A DNA stretch of 7,158 nucleotides from Victivallales bacterium (GCA_017543165.1 JAFYGL010000359.1:1-7158); one strand, 5' to 3'. Shown: positions 1 through 7,024, counted from the stretch's first letter. The notes: generated by a model not told the origin, from the sequence alone. Numbers and translations are program-made.

Positions 1-63
1 AGTCCCTTTAGTCCCTTTAGTCCCTTTAGTCCCTTCCGTCCCTTTAGTCCCTTCCGTCCCTTG
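1..63. repeat. Tandem array of seven 9-bp units (AGTCCCTTT family)
   Basis: Seven consecutive 9-bp units run from the first base of the window: AGTCCCTTT three times, then AGTCCCTTC, CGTCCCTTT, AGTCCCTTC and CGTCCCTTG. The variants differ only at unit positions 1 and 9. The array may extend beyond the window's left edge. No start codon or ribosome binding site points to coding use. The minus strand carries seven GGG tracts separated by 6-nt loops, which fits the canonical G-quadruplex pattern. The array ends about 80 bp upstream of the proposed promoter of the first gene. Confidence 0.93.
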
Positions 64-140
64 TTCATCCTATAAAAAAATGAGATTTATAGTAAGTTTG
101 CTTAAAAAGTGTAGTATTGATAACATCTTGTAAATTCAGT

Positions 141-168
141 TTGCAATTATAGATTTCCCAATTAAAAT
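141..168 (+). promoter_or_regulatory. Possible sigma-70-type promoter for the first exported-protein gene
   Basis: Region 64-217 is markedly AT-rich compared with the genes and contains no plausible ORF. Its best promoter-like pair is TTGCAA (141-146) and TAAAAT (163-168) with a 16-nt spacer. That would start transcription near 175 and give a leader of about 40 nt. A weaker alternative is TTGCTT (98-103) with TAACAT (121-126), 17 nt apart. In AT-rich DNA such matches arise by chance, and this organism's promoter consensus is unknown. No operator palindrome or riboswitch-like fold was seen in 64-217. Confidence 0.3.
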
Positions 169-217
169 AAGCGCACAAATAAATCAGCTAGCAGTAATTG
201 CAAAAAAGAGTGCGCTA

Positions 218-2686
218 ATGAGAATATTCATAATAGCATTGATATTGCCATTGATAGGCTTGCAGGCCAATGCATTGGAGTGGCTTGCTGGCAGGCAAGA
301 AGGCGGCGTCTGGCACAATGAGGGCAGGGTGGACTATGTTTGCAGCCTTTTGGCGCTGGACTTGCTGGAGCGTAGCGGTGAGGCGAAAAATGCGGAGTTA
401 GTCCGTGCAGGCCGCAGGAGATTGTCGCAGGCGGGCGGTTCAGGTTTGTATCCCACATTGGCGCGTTGCATAGCCACTGGCGGTTATGGGGACTTGTCAT
501 CGTATTTTGACAATGGCTTCTGCAATGAGGAAGGTGCCTTTCCTGATTTGCTGAGCACATTGTGGAGTTGTCATTTATTGAAGTTAAGGGAAGGCATTGA
601 TGCAAATTGGCTTGAGGCGTCCGTGAACTTCATATACAGGGAGTGTCTTGGCGGTTTGGACTGGGGGCTTTCAGGGGAAGGCAATCGGCGTCTAGGATTG
701 TTTGTGCTGTGGCAGTTGCTTTTGATGGACGAGCCAATTGCATCGGAGGCATTGGATTACATGCATGGTTTGACGGCGTCGGACAATGTGGAGTTGGCTT
801 TGCAATTGGGCATAATGTGCGCCTGCGGCGAATGGGAGGAGGCGCTGGCGTTGCGGGGCGAGTTGCTGTCTAGGCGCAATGGCGATGGCTCCTGGCCTGA
901 GCAACCAGGTGCAGGTGGCGATTTGCTGGCAAGTTGTCTGGCACTGGAGGTGCTGGAGCCATTTAGCGTGGCAAGTGCAAATGCAGGCGCGGATTTGGAT
1001 GTGCCATTGGATGCTGTGACATTCAAGAATGGAGAGATGCGATTCCTGCTGTTCAACAATGGGGATTATGCCGCAATGCCTTGTGTTGTGGATGTAGAAT
1101 GGCATGATGGCAAGGGGCTGCTTTCCAAGGAGGCATTTGCGGTAGGGCGCATGGAGAGGCGCCATGCCTTGAGTTTTGCCGCAGCGCTTCCTGCAAATGC
1201 CGAGCTTGCCGTGATAAAGGCGGATGCGGCAGGTGTTTCTGGCGATATGGATTGGACGAACAACGTCTGCCATGTGCCGCTGGGCGGGAATGTCGTTCAT
1301 TCAATGGAAATTGGCCCTTTGCTAGCGGCGGGCAAAGATGGAGCGAATCCCTTGTTTCTTGGCGCGGGGATGGGTGTGGTATTGACTGGCGCGATAGCGC
1401 ACAATGGGCAATGCAAAGAGGAGGCCCTGTCGTGGGAATTGCTGGACAATGGGGAAACGCTTTGCGCGGGCAATGGCCATGGGCCTTTGGAGGTGGAGTG
1501 GTTTCCATTGGAGGGATGGCATGAACTGGCGTTGAAGGCGCAATGCAATGGCATGGAGAAGACGCGCAAGGCCAGGTTCGAGGTAGTTTACGATGCCGCT
1601 GTACTGAAGACATACAAACTGGAGGTGCCGCAGGCCTGCGACAGTTTTGGCGCCAGGGAATACGTGGTGATACAGGCCTTGTCTTCCTACACGGAATGCG
1701 ATGTGGAAATGCGGATTTATTCGCCGCAGGGCGTTTTTCTTTGCAAGGCGGCGGAAGATACCTTGCGTGAAGGATATTGGCAGTGGCATACTGGCGATTG
1801 CAAGCCAGGAATGTACAAGGTGGAGGCGATATTCCGCAAAGGCGGGATTGTGCTTGCCAAGGCTGAAAAGGACATTGAGATTTTGCCCACATTCCAGGTC
1901 AGCGACTTGAAAATAGAGGAGCCAATTTTTACGGGAAAACTGTATGAACGGCAGGATTGGCGGGAGAAGTTGACCTTTAGTTGGAATTGCGTTGCCAATG
2001 TGCAGCGTGAGGCAAGAATCGAGTGGCGCATTGAGGATGTCGAAGGAAGGCCGTGTGCCTTTGGCAGTGGCGAAATGCAAGTCGTGGCAAATACGGGCAG
2101 GCTTTTGCAATGCAGTTCTGTGCCTTCTGGAATTGGGGGCAGGTTTGATGCATACGGTGCGCATACGCTGCGGGCCAGGCTGACATCTGGCGAGGATGGC
2201 GTGGAGGCAAGTCTGCCAATCAACGTGTTGAAGCGTCCAGTCATCAGCATACACAGCACGGTTTCGCCTAAGGAGATTGATACAGGTAGCAACATGCTGC
2301 GCACCACAATAAGGCTGGAGGGCGACGCCAGTGGATTCAGGGGCGAACCAGCCAGTTTCGGTGTGGAGGAAGAACCTATAATGTTGCATGGCAACAAAGC
2401 CGCCATCCGCCTGGTTGATGTGCGTGACGCATACGGCAATCTGGTGGAGGAAGGCGTCTTGCTTTGCTCAGTGCCGTATGGAAAGTTGAGCGGCGGCGTC
2501 TCCTTGTCGGAAGCAGGTCGTGTGCAGGGGGATTTGCTGCGCGTGCATATCAGCAACGGCATTGCTGAACTGGAATACAGCGTGGATGAACTTCCTGTTT
2601 CTGGCAAGCAGCCAGTGCCAATCTACATAAGTGTCAGGAAAGATGGCACGAATGAAATGCTAGGGAGTGTCGGTGTATTTTTTTAA
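218..2686 (+). CDS. Secreted alpha-toroid / CARDB-like / multi-Ig protein, function unknown
   Basis: This 822-residue protein has a Sec signal peptide: MR, a hydrophobic stretch to about residue 15, then ANA with cleavage likely after Ala19. There is no lipobox and no C-terminal anchor. Residues about 20-250 look like a short alpha-alpha toroid, bounded by two QW-like motifs: EWLAGRQEGGVW (21-32) and LLSRRNGDGSWPE (216-228), the latter followed by a helix resembling those in cyclase and prenyltransferase repeats. Residues about 260-355 resemble a CARDB domain, with NNGDYA near its start and DWTNNV at its end. About 360-460, 462-556, 557-672 and 673-822 read as further beta-sandwich (Ig-like) domains. 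No DXDD cyclase motif is present; CNEE (102-105) is not a CxEQ thioester. The ATG is chosen because it starts the signal peptide and follows AAAGAG (205-210) by 7 nt. The extracytoplasmic location is well supported. A binding or structural role is inference, and the enzyme-like fold assignment is tentative. Confidence 0.9.
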   Translation: MRIFIIALILPLIGLQANALEWLAGRQEGGVWHNEGRVDYVCSLLALDLLERSGEAKNAELVRAGRRRLSQAGGSGLYPTLARCIATGGYGDLSSYFDNGFCNEEGAFPDLLSTLWSCHLLKLREGIDANWLEASVNFIYRECLGGLDWGLSGEGNRRLGLFVLWQLLLMDEPIASEALDYMHGLTASDNVELALQLGIMCACGEWEEALALRGELLSRRNGDGSWPEQPGAGGDLLASCLALEVLEPFSVASANAGADLDVPLDAVTFKNGEMRFLLFNNGDYAAMPCVVDVEWHDGKGLLSKEAFAVGRMERRHALSFAAALPANAELAVIKADAAGVSGDMDWTNNVCHVPLGGNVVHSMEIGPLLAAGKDGANPLFLGAGMGVVLTGAIAHNGQCKEEALSWELLDNGETLCAGNGHGPLEVEWFPLEGWHELALKAQCNGMEKTRKARFEVVYDAAVLKTYKLEVPQACDSFGAREYVVIQALSSYTECDVEMRIYSPQGVFLCKAAEDTLREGYWQWHTGDCKPGMYKVEAIFRKGGIVLAKAEKDIEILPTFQVSDLKIEEPIFTGKLYERQDWREKLTFSWNCVANVQREARIEWRIEDVEGRPCAFGSGEMQVVANTGRLLQCSSVPSGIGGRFDAYGAHTLRARLTSGEDGVEASLPINVLKRPVISIHSTVSPKEIDTGSNMLRTTIRLEGDASGFRGEPASFGVEEEPIMLHGNKAAIRLVDVRDAYGNLVEEGVLLCSVPYGKLSGGVSLSEAGRVQGDLLRVHISNGIAELEYSVDELPVSGKQPVPIYISVRKDGTNEMLGSVGVFF

Positions 2687-2687
2687 T

Positions 2688-2729
2688 AGTGGACAGTGGA
2701 CTGTGGACTGTGGACTGTGGCCTGTGGTG
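2688..2729 (+). repeat. Left heptamer array, six units of TGTGGAC type
   Basis: Six 7-bp units follow the stop codon of the first gene: AGTGGAC twice, TGTGGAC twice, TGTGGCC, and a degraded TGTGGTG. They belong to the same family as the right-hand array at 2863-2939 but in the opposite orientation. In a transcript the two arrays could pair in several registers. The unit length is not a multiple of three and all frames stay free of stops, which creates spurious open frames. Confidence 0.93.
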
Positions 2730-2862
2730 GGGCGCGGGGCGAAAAGCCCAGTACTTTTCTGCGCCGCACGCTTTACCGCGCGGCCATTGGCCGCGCGTCA
2801 GGACGCGTGACCGCCATCCGCACCTGGCAGGCACAACACTATCCGCTGGCACCCAGCATCAT
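2730..2862. other. GC-rich palindromic core of the intergenic element
   Basis: This 133-bp core separates the two heptamer arrays. It holds a perfect odd palindrome at 2777-2797: a 10-bp arm CGCGCGGCCA, a single central T, and the complementary arm. Before it, GGCGC (2731-2735) can pair with GCGCC (2761-2765) and GAAAAG (2741-2746) with CTTTTC (2754-2759), forming an interrupted 11-bp stem. An alternative local hairpin is GGGC/GCCC around a GAAAA loop (2737-2749). No U-run follows, so these are not typical intrinsic terminators. The open frames through the core have no supported start. Confidence 0.75.
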
Positions 2863-2939
2863 CACAGACCACAGTCCACAGACCACAGCCCACAGACCAC
2901 AGCCCACAGTCCACAGTCCACAGTCCACAGACCACAGAC
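2863..2939 (-). repeat. Right heptamer array, eleven units of CACAG[A/T/C]C
   Basis: Eleven uninterrupted 7-bp units read CACAGAC, CACAGTC or CACAGCC, varying almost only at the sixth base, and end with the variant CACTGTT at 2940-2946. On the minus strand these are G-N-CTGTG units, the same family as the left array. The outer unit of each array carries the same A-for-T change (AGTGG rather than TGTGG), so the two outer ends mirror one another. Confidence 0.95.
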
Positions 2940-2956
2940 CACTGTTAAAGCGAAAA

Positions 2957-2963
2957 AAGAGGA
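2957..2963 (+). promoter_or_regulatory. Ribosome binding site that decides the start of the second gene
   Basis: AAGAGGA lies 8 nt upstream of the ATG at 2972 in a short AT-rich stretch between the repeat element and the gene. The reading frame is open for 92 codons further upstream, back to a GTG at 2696. That extension would translate the heptamer arrays and bury the signal peptide, so this site supports the ATG at 2972. Confidence 0.75.
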
Positions 2964-2971
2964 AAATAAGC

Positions 2972-5900
2972 ATGTATAGGGCATTATTCATAGCGTTTTT
3001 ATTGTTGGCGGGCTTGCTGAAGGCGATGCCGCGTTTGATTATGGCGCCATACGAGTGGCTTCCAGAAGGTGAGGCAGTTGAGTTGTGGGCGGTGGCGGAG
3101 GGTGAGCGAGACGCCTGCGAAGGCTGGGACTACAGATGGGACATCACTTTGCCTGAAGGTGTCTCCAGGGAGGTGGTGCGTGGCTATGTGGAAACGCAGT
3201 TTGGCGATTATCTGCTGGACGAAAAGGCGTTTTCTCTTACAGGCAAGGTGAATGACGGATGGTCCATATTCACCAGGCAGTACTTCAGGAACAGCACGGG
3301 TGTGTCACCAGTGCGCATTCAGGCAACATTGACATTGACTGCGCCTGACGGGCGCACTGTGACTGCCAGCCGCGTGTATGAATTGGGGGCGAATGCAAAT
3401 GACAGTGCTTTGCAGGCGATGGAGAAGCGGCGGAAGTTTGCCATGCTGTCAGGCCTGCATTGGTTGCAGAGGCGGCAGCGTCCAAAGGGAGGCTGGCCCT
3501 GCGAGATATACAGTCCAGCCGCATATTGGGGTGATTTGTTTGACTACAAGGAGATAGACGAGATTCCCGACTGGGAAGGTGTTTTTGTGGATGAGGAATT
3601 GGTGGATGTGGTGGAAGTCATTCGCGAGAGCGAGTATTATGACAATTATCTGAGCATGGTGGCCAGCGCCTGCGCACTTTGGGCATACGGCAATTGCGGA
3701 TATGGGCTGGACAATACAGTGGACAATCCATTTCTGGGCACGGTGCGGGCAGGTTTGTCCCACATAGGCCGCCGTTGCAGTACGTTGTTGCTGGCGGGCT
3801 TGGAGGAGATGGGGCTTGACGCCAACAGGAATGGGAGGGGCGCGGCCCTGGGCGAAGACGAAAACTACCGCGGCTATGTGCAGCCAATGGCAATTGCCTC
3901 GCTGATGGCGGTCTGCCCGCCCAATGCGGAGATTGCCTTGCCAGAAGGCAAGGTCACGGCAAAGGACCTGGTACAGGACGCCTTCGACTATCTGGGGTGG
4001 TGTTTGTTTCACTATGGCAAGTCGTCCTGGCCCTACAACTACAGGCGTGAAGAGGGCTTTGACTTGTCCATAGCGGGTTGGAATATCCTTGCGCTGGAGG
4101 CCCTGCCCAACTGGGGAATCACCGTGCCTGCCAGCATAAAGACTGAAGTGCTGCGGCTCCTGTATAAGAACGAGGACATTGCCGAGGGCGGCTTTGGCTA
4201 TTCATCGCCAGAGGCAAGCAAGACCATTGCGCTGACTGCGGCGGCGGTAATGGGGCTGTCCCTGGCCTCGAATGTGGATTTGAGCAGGGATGCAAGCCAT
4301 CTCTGCCCCCAGGAAAAACGTGCCGCTGGCGAACTTTATTTGAATGCAATGGGGCATCTGCCTTCAATAATCAAGGAGCAGGCTGTTTTTCTGGATACAG
4401 GCTATTTCCAGTGGACGCTTGTACGCATGCTGCAATCCGAGAAAATACGTACAATCGTGTCAGGTGATGACATTATCGACTGGAGATATGCCAGCGCTGA
4501 ACAAGGCGGCTTGTGGGACAGGATTCTTTCATTGCAGATGTATGACGGGCACTGGATGTTTCTTGAGGAGAAATTTGGATACGGTTACTACAACGATGAA
4601 CTGGAGACGGCATACATGCTGCTGTCGCTGTCCAATGAACTGGTTAGGAGGACTTCCGTCATCAGCGATTTGAACGTGGTGGCGCGTGTGCCGCTGGCGG
4701 TGGGCGAGGGGCTTGTGCATACTGACTTCGCGGACATGGAATATTCAGGCGACGAGGCGCAGCTTTCCTATTACATGGCGCAGTGGGACCAGGCAAGCCC
4801 ATTGACCTTGAGCATGGATTATGTTCTGCCTGAAGGTGAGGCGGGTGAAGAACTGGTGCTGAAGGGAGTGGAGGCGATGTATGTGAATGTGCTGGGCGAA
4901 CCAGAGAGTGTGGAGGGCGGTGCGCAATATGTCACCAGAACTGGCGAGGTATTTGGCCTGGAACTGCTGGTGCCGCCAGAGGCGGCGCTAGGCGAGAATG
5001 TGCCTATTGTGGCAAGCGTGCGGCTTCCAGATGGCGACGGCTTCCAGATGGCAACATTGACACCAGGCGAAAGCGAATGCGTGCTGGAATATGACGCGCC
5101 TGTGAAATGGACAAGTCTGCAATTATATCCAGAAAACTCCGTTTTGCCAGAGATGGGTTACAAGCCGAACTTGACTTCGGGCAGGTGGATTGCGACTACT
5201 GCATCGCAGGAGGAAGGGCGTGTCCGCCTGCACAATGCGCAGGGGCGTGCATTGAGAGTTGCATACGCTGGAAACGGCGATGTGAAGGCATTGGTGTTTC
5301 ATATTTCGTCAGAATATTCGTTGCTGTTTGAAGTTGAAGGAGCCGTGCTGGCAAGTCAGCCCTTGGATGAAGATGCTTTCGGTGGCATAAGCGAAATGCA
5401 GCGGTATTGGAATACCACTGGAATGGAGGCGGGAACATACGGTGCGCGGGCTGTTCTGCTGAGGAATGGTGAAGTGCTCTTGGAGAGGAAGGCGGACATA
5501 AGATTGCTGGGCAGCGAGGACTATGAATTGCAGGGACTGGTTGGGACGAGCAGCGATGTGTATTTGCTGGGGGAGGATGTGGGCATAACATCCACGGTCA
5601 TGCGGATAGGCGGGGAAAGCACTTTGGACCAGGCGGAGATAAGCCTGGCAATCGCCAGTGAGGATGCCGATGAGATACTTGGCGCATGGTCTATTGACAA
5701 TCTTGGCGAGGCCTCGTTTTGGCAGAAGGGATTTGCAATGCGTGCTGCCAGTCCAGGAATGTATGTTGTAGGCCAGAGTGTGGCGTCCCAGGATGGGCGT
5801 ATCTGGTATGCAAGCACGGAATATTCCGTGGTGGCGGCAGAGGAAATGGAGCCAGAACCCGAGGATGGGCCTGGCGGAGAGGAAGAAGAACCAAAAGAGG

Positions 5901-6997
5901 AGAAAGACGATGAGCAAACGGGCGAAGAGGATGACTTGGGCGGCAAAGAAGGAACCGATGCGGATGGAGATGATGGAGGAGGGCAAGATGAGCAAGGAGA
6001 TGGAGCAGAGGATAATGGGGTCTCCGGGGATGCAGGAACTGATGAAACTGGTGAGGACGGGACAGGTGACGGTGAGAGTGATGGTGATAATGCCCAGAGA
6101 GGAAGACGAAGAAGACGACGGGAAGGGGGAGGAATAGGCTCTTCTTCCGATGAAGAAGCAGAGGAGAATGAGCAGGACAATTCCTCCAAGATTGTGAATC
6201 ATCTTGGAGGAGGAGTCCGTGTGATTACAGCGGGTACGGAGGCGGTCCATGAGGCAGAGGAATCCGTGCCTGCTTCGGGCGGGGCCGCAATTGCGCCTCT
6301 GCGGGCAGGACGCATTAATGACATAGCCGCAATTAGACAGAACGAAATGGAGCAGAAAACGCAAAATATAAAGAAGGCAGAAATAAAAGCAGAGCATTCG
6401 AAGAATGGCATTGTTGAAATGTCAGTGCATAGCGAATATATGATAAAATCCCTGGAGAAATTGCGCCTGGCTGGGCTGTGGAACCTGTATGGCGGTGGAT
6501 GTCGCATTTATGCTGGGAAGGCCAGTGTGGCGGATGCGTACAAGGAAGTGCCAGTCTATAAGTCATGGCACAATATCCTTGAACGGCATCGCCTCTTGTT
6601 CCCCTTGTTGCTGGACAAGGCGATTCTCTGCGAAGGGAATCTCACTGTGTCCAGGGGCTGGCTGCTGAAAGGCGGCATTTACTATGTGAAAGGAGATGTG
6701 AGGATATATGGCAAGGCCTCTGGCCCCATTACACTGCTTTGCGAAGGCAAGGTGATATTGCGTGGCAGCGGAACATTTGAGCCGTGCAGGGAGAATGTAC
6801 TGGTGCTGGCGCGAAAGGGCGTTTTCGTCCTGGGGGAGAGGGCTACTTACAAAGGCGAACTGTGCTCTTTGGAAAGCGAGGTGCGCATCCTTGGTGATTG
6901 GCTGACATTTATGAAAGGCGGCATTTTCGGTCGCCGCATCGGCGTGTACGGCAGCAACAATGCATTTTTGCCAGTACATGATCCTGAGGGTGAATAG
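2972..6997 (+). CDS. Giant secreted alpha-toroid protein with acidic linker and C-terminal beta-solenoid
   Basis: This 1341-residue protein has a signal peptide or uncleaved anchor (MYR, hydrophobic 4-16, possible cleavage after Ala18). Residues about 20-140 look beta-sandwich. Residues about 150-560 form a large alpha-toroid of the squalene-cyclase/prenyltransferase/C3d type. Supporting repeats are GLHWLQRRQRPKGGWP (161-176), DYLGWCLFHYGKSSWPY (339-355), EGGFGYSSPEASKTIAL (405-421) and LSLQMYDGHWMF (519-530), each followed by a helix. No DXDD or CxEQ motif is present. About 565-955 hold several Ig-like domains. Residues 957-1040 are Asp/Glu/Gly-rich, followed by six arginines (1045-1050). 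Residues about 1120-1165 look helical and charged. Residues 1213-1335 form six short rungs resembling a bactofilin- or pilus-associated beta-solenoid. The gene lies 285 bp after the first, across the repeat element, with no clear promoter of its own. An extracytoplasmic structural or binding role is inference; substrate and partners are unknown. Confidence 0.9.
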   Translation: MYRALFIAFLLLAGLLKAMPRLIMAPYEWLPEGEAVELWAVAEGERDACEGWDYRWDITLPEGVSREVVRGYVETQFGDYLLDEKAFSLTGKVNDGWSIFTRQYFRNSTGVSPVRIQATLTLTAPDGRTVTASRVYELGANANDSALQAMEKRRKFAMLSGLHWLQRRQRPKGGWPCEIYSPAAYWGDLFDYKEIDEIPDWEGVFVDEELVDVVEVIRESEYYDNYLSMVASACALWAYGNCGYGLDNTVDNPFLGTVRAGLSHIGRRCSTLLLAGLEEMGLDANRNGRGAALGEDENYRGYVQPMAIASLMAVCPPNAEIALPEGKVTAKDLVQDAFDYLGWCLFHYGKSSWPYNYRREEGFDLSIAGWNILALEALPNWGITVPASIKTEVLRLLYKNEDIAEGGFGYSSPEASKTIALTAAAVMGLSLASNVDLSRDASHLCPQEKRAAGELYLNAMGHLPSIIKEQAVFLDTGYFQWTLVRMLQSEKIRTIVSGDDIIDWRYASAEQGGLWDRILSLQMYDGHWMFLEEKFGYGYYNDELETAYMLLSLSNELVRRTSVISDLNVVARVPLAVGEGLVHTDFADMEYSGDEAQLSYYMAQWDQASPLTLSMDYVLPEGEAGEELVLKGVEAMYVNVLGEPESVEGGAQYVTRTGEVFGLELLVPPEAALGENVPIVASVRLPDGDGFQMATLTPGESECVLEYDAPVKWTSLQLYPENSVLPEMGYKPNLTSGRWIATTASQEEGRVRLHNAQGRALRVAYAGNGDVKALVFHISSEYSLLFEVEGAVLASQPLDEDAFGGISEMQRYWNTTGMEAGTYGARAVLLRNGEVLLERKADIRLLGSEDYELQGLVGTSSDVYLLGEDVGITSTVMRIGGESTLDQAEISLAIASEDADEILGAWSIDNLGEASFWQKGFAMRAASPGMYVVGQSVASQDGRIWYASTEYSVVAAEEMEPEPEDGPGGEEEEPKEEKDDEQTGEEDDLGGKEGTDADGDDGGGQDEQGDGAEDNGVSGDAGTDETGEDGTGDGESDGDNAQRGRRRRRREGGGIGSSSDEEAEENEQDNSSKIVNHLGGGVRVITAGTEAVHEAEESVPASGGAAIAPLRAGRINDIAAIRQNEMEQKTQNIKKAEIKAEHSKNGIVEMSVHSEYMIKSLEKLRLAGLWNLYGGGCRIYAGKASVADAYKEVPVYKSWHNILERHRLLFPLLLDKAILCEGNLTVSRGWLLKGGIYYVKGDVRIYGKASGPITLLCEGKVILRGSGTFEPCRENVLVLARKGVFVLGERATYKGELCSLESEVRILGDWLTFMKGGIFGRRIGVYGSNNAFLPVHDPEGE
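5840..6121 (+). other. Acidic low-complexity linker with terminal arginine cluster (within the second gene)
   Basis: Codons 957-1050 encode a stretch dominated by Glu, Asp and Gly. It starts Glu/Pro-rich (MEPEPEDGPGGEEEEPKEE) and becomes Asp/Gly-rich, including DADGDDG, which loosely fits a calcium-binding DxDxDG pattern. It ends in six consecutive arginines at 1045-1050. The coding strand here is almost entirely purine. The segment separates the Ig-like region from the C-terminal solenoid and is probably disordered. It could bind cations or act as a flexible spacer. Confidence 0.85.
6608..6976 (+). other. C-terminal parallel beta-solenoid-like domain (within the second gene)
   Basis: Codons 1213-1335 show six rungs of about 17-22 residues with alternating hydrophobic positions and glycine turns. 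Their cores include ILCEGNLTV, GGIYYVKGDVRIYG, ITLLCEGKVILRG, VLVLARKGVFVLG, GELCSLESEVRILG and GGIFGRRIGVYG. The sequence of a GxxYYVxGDVxIxG rung, then a G-I-turn-V rung, then a closing GGIxGxxIxVxGSNN rung resembles bactofilin-like and pilus-associated surface domains that polymerise or cap. This is pattern recognition only; no profile was run. Confidence 0.6.
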
Positions 6998-7024
6998 TTT
7001 TTATTATCCACAGATTTCCACAGA

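Larger units (their letters stand above)
2683..2948. mobile_element. Composite inverted-repeat element, MITE-like, between the two genes
   Basis: This 266-bp block begins TTAATAGTGG (2683-2692) and ends CCACTGTTAA (2939-2948). These are inverted repeats of each other with one mismatch in ten. Inside lie a heptamer array, a GC-rich core and a longer array of the complementary heptamer. It encodes no transposase. The palindromic TTAA at both ends could be a target site, as for some TTAA-specific elements, or simply the outermost part of the terminal repeats; this cannot be decided from one copy. The left end overlaps the stop codon of the upstream gene. Alternatively it is a tandem-repeat locus that grew in place. 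The repeat structure is directly visible, but mobility is inferred. Confidence 0.5.

Noticed and set aside
521..532. CNEE (residues 102-105 of the first protein) as a thioester motif
   Set aside because: Thioester domains need a glutamine in the CxEQ motif; here the position is glutamate, and no catalytic histidine context is evident.
1053..2607. Long minus-strand open frames opposite the first gene (279-355 codons)
   Set aside because: Their length follows from sense-strand codon use that rarely yields antisense stops. The predicted peptides are rich in Pro, His, Arg and Cys with no domain logic, while the plus-strand product has a signal peptide and repeat motifs.
2731..2797. Core hairpins as a rho-independent terminator for the first gene
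   Set aside because: The stems are strong, but no T-tract follows on the plus strand.
2634..2979. Open frames on both strands through the intergenic element (72-96 codons)
   Set aside because: They consist of translated heptamer repeats and palindromic core, overlap the stop of the first gene, and lack convincing ribosome binding sites.
5309..6397. Minus-strand open frames opposite the second gene, including a Ser/Pro-rich 222-codon frame
   Set aside because: These mirror the purine-rich acidic linker on the plus strand (Glu/Asp/Gly codons read backwards as Ser/Pro), so they are shadows.
7004..7022. TTATCCACA, a perfect DnaA-box match, followed by ATTTCCACA
   Set aside because: There is one good match and one poor match, with no cluster, no AT-rich unwinding region arrangement and no dnaA or dnaN nearby. 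The CCACAG string is also close to the local heptamer family, so an origin is not supported.
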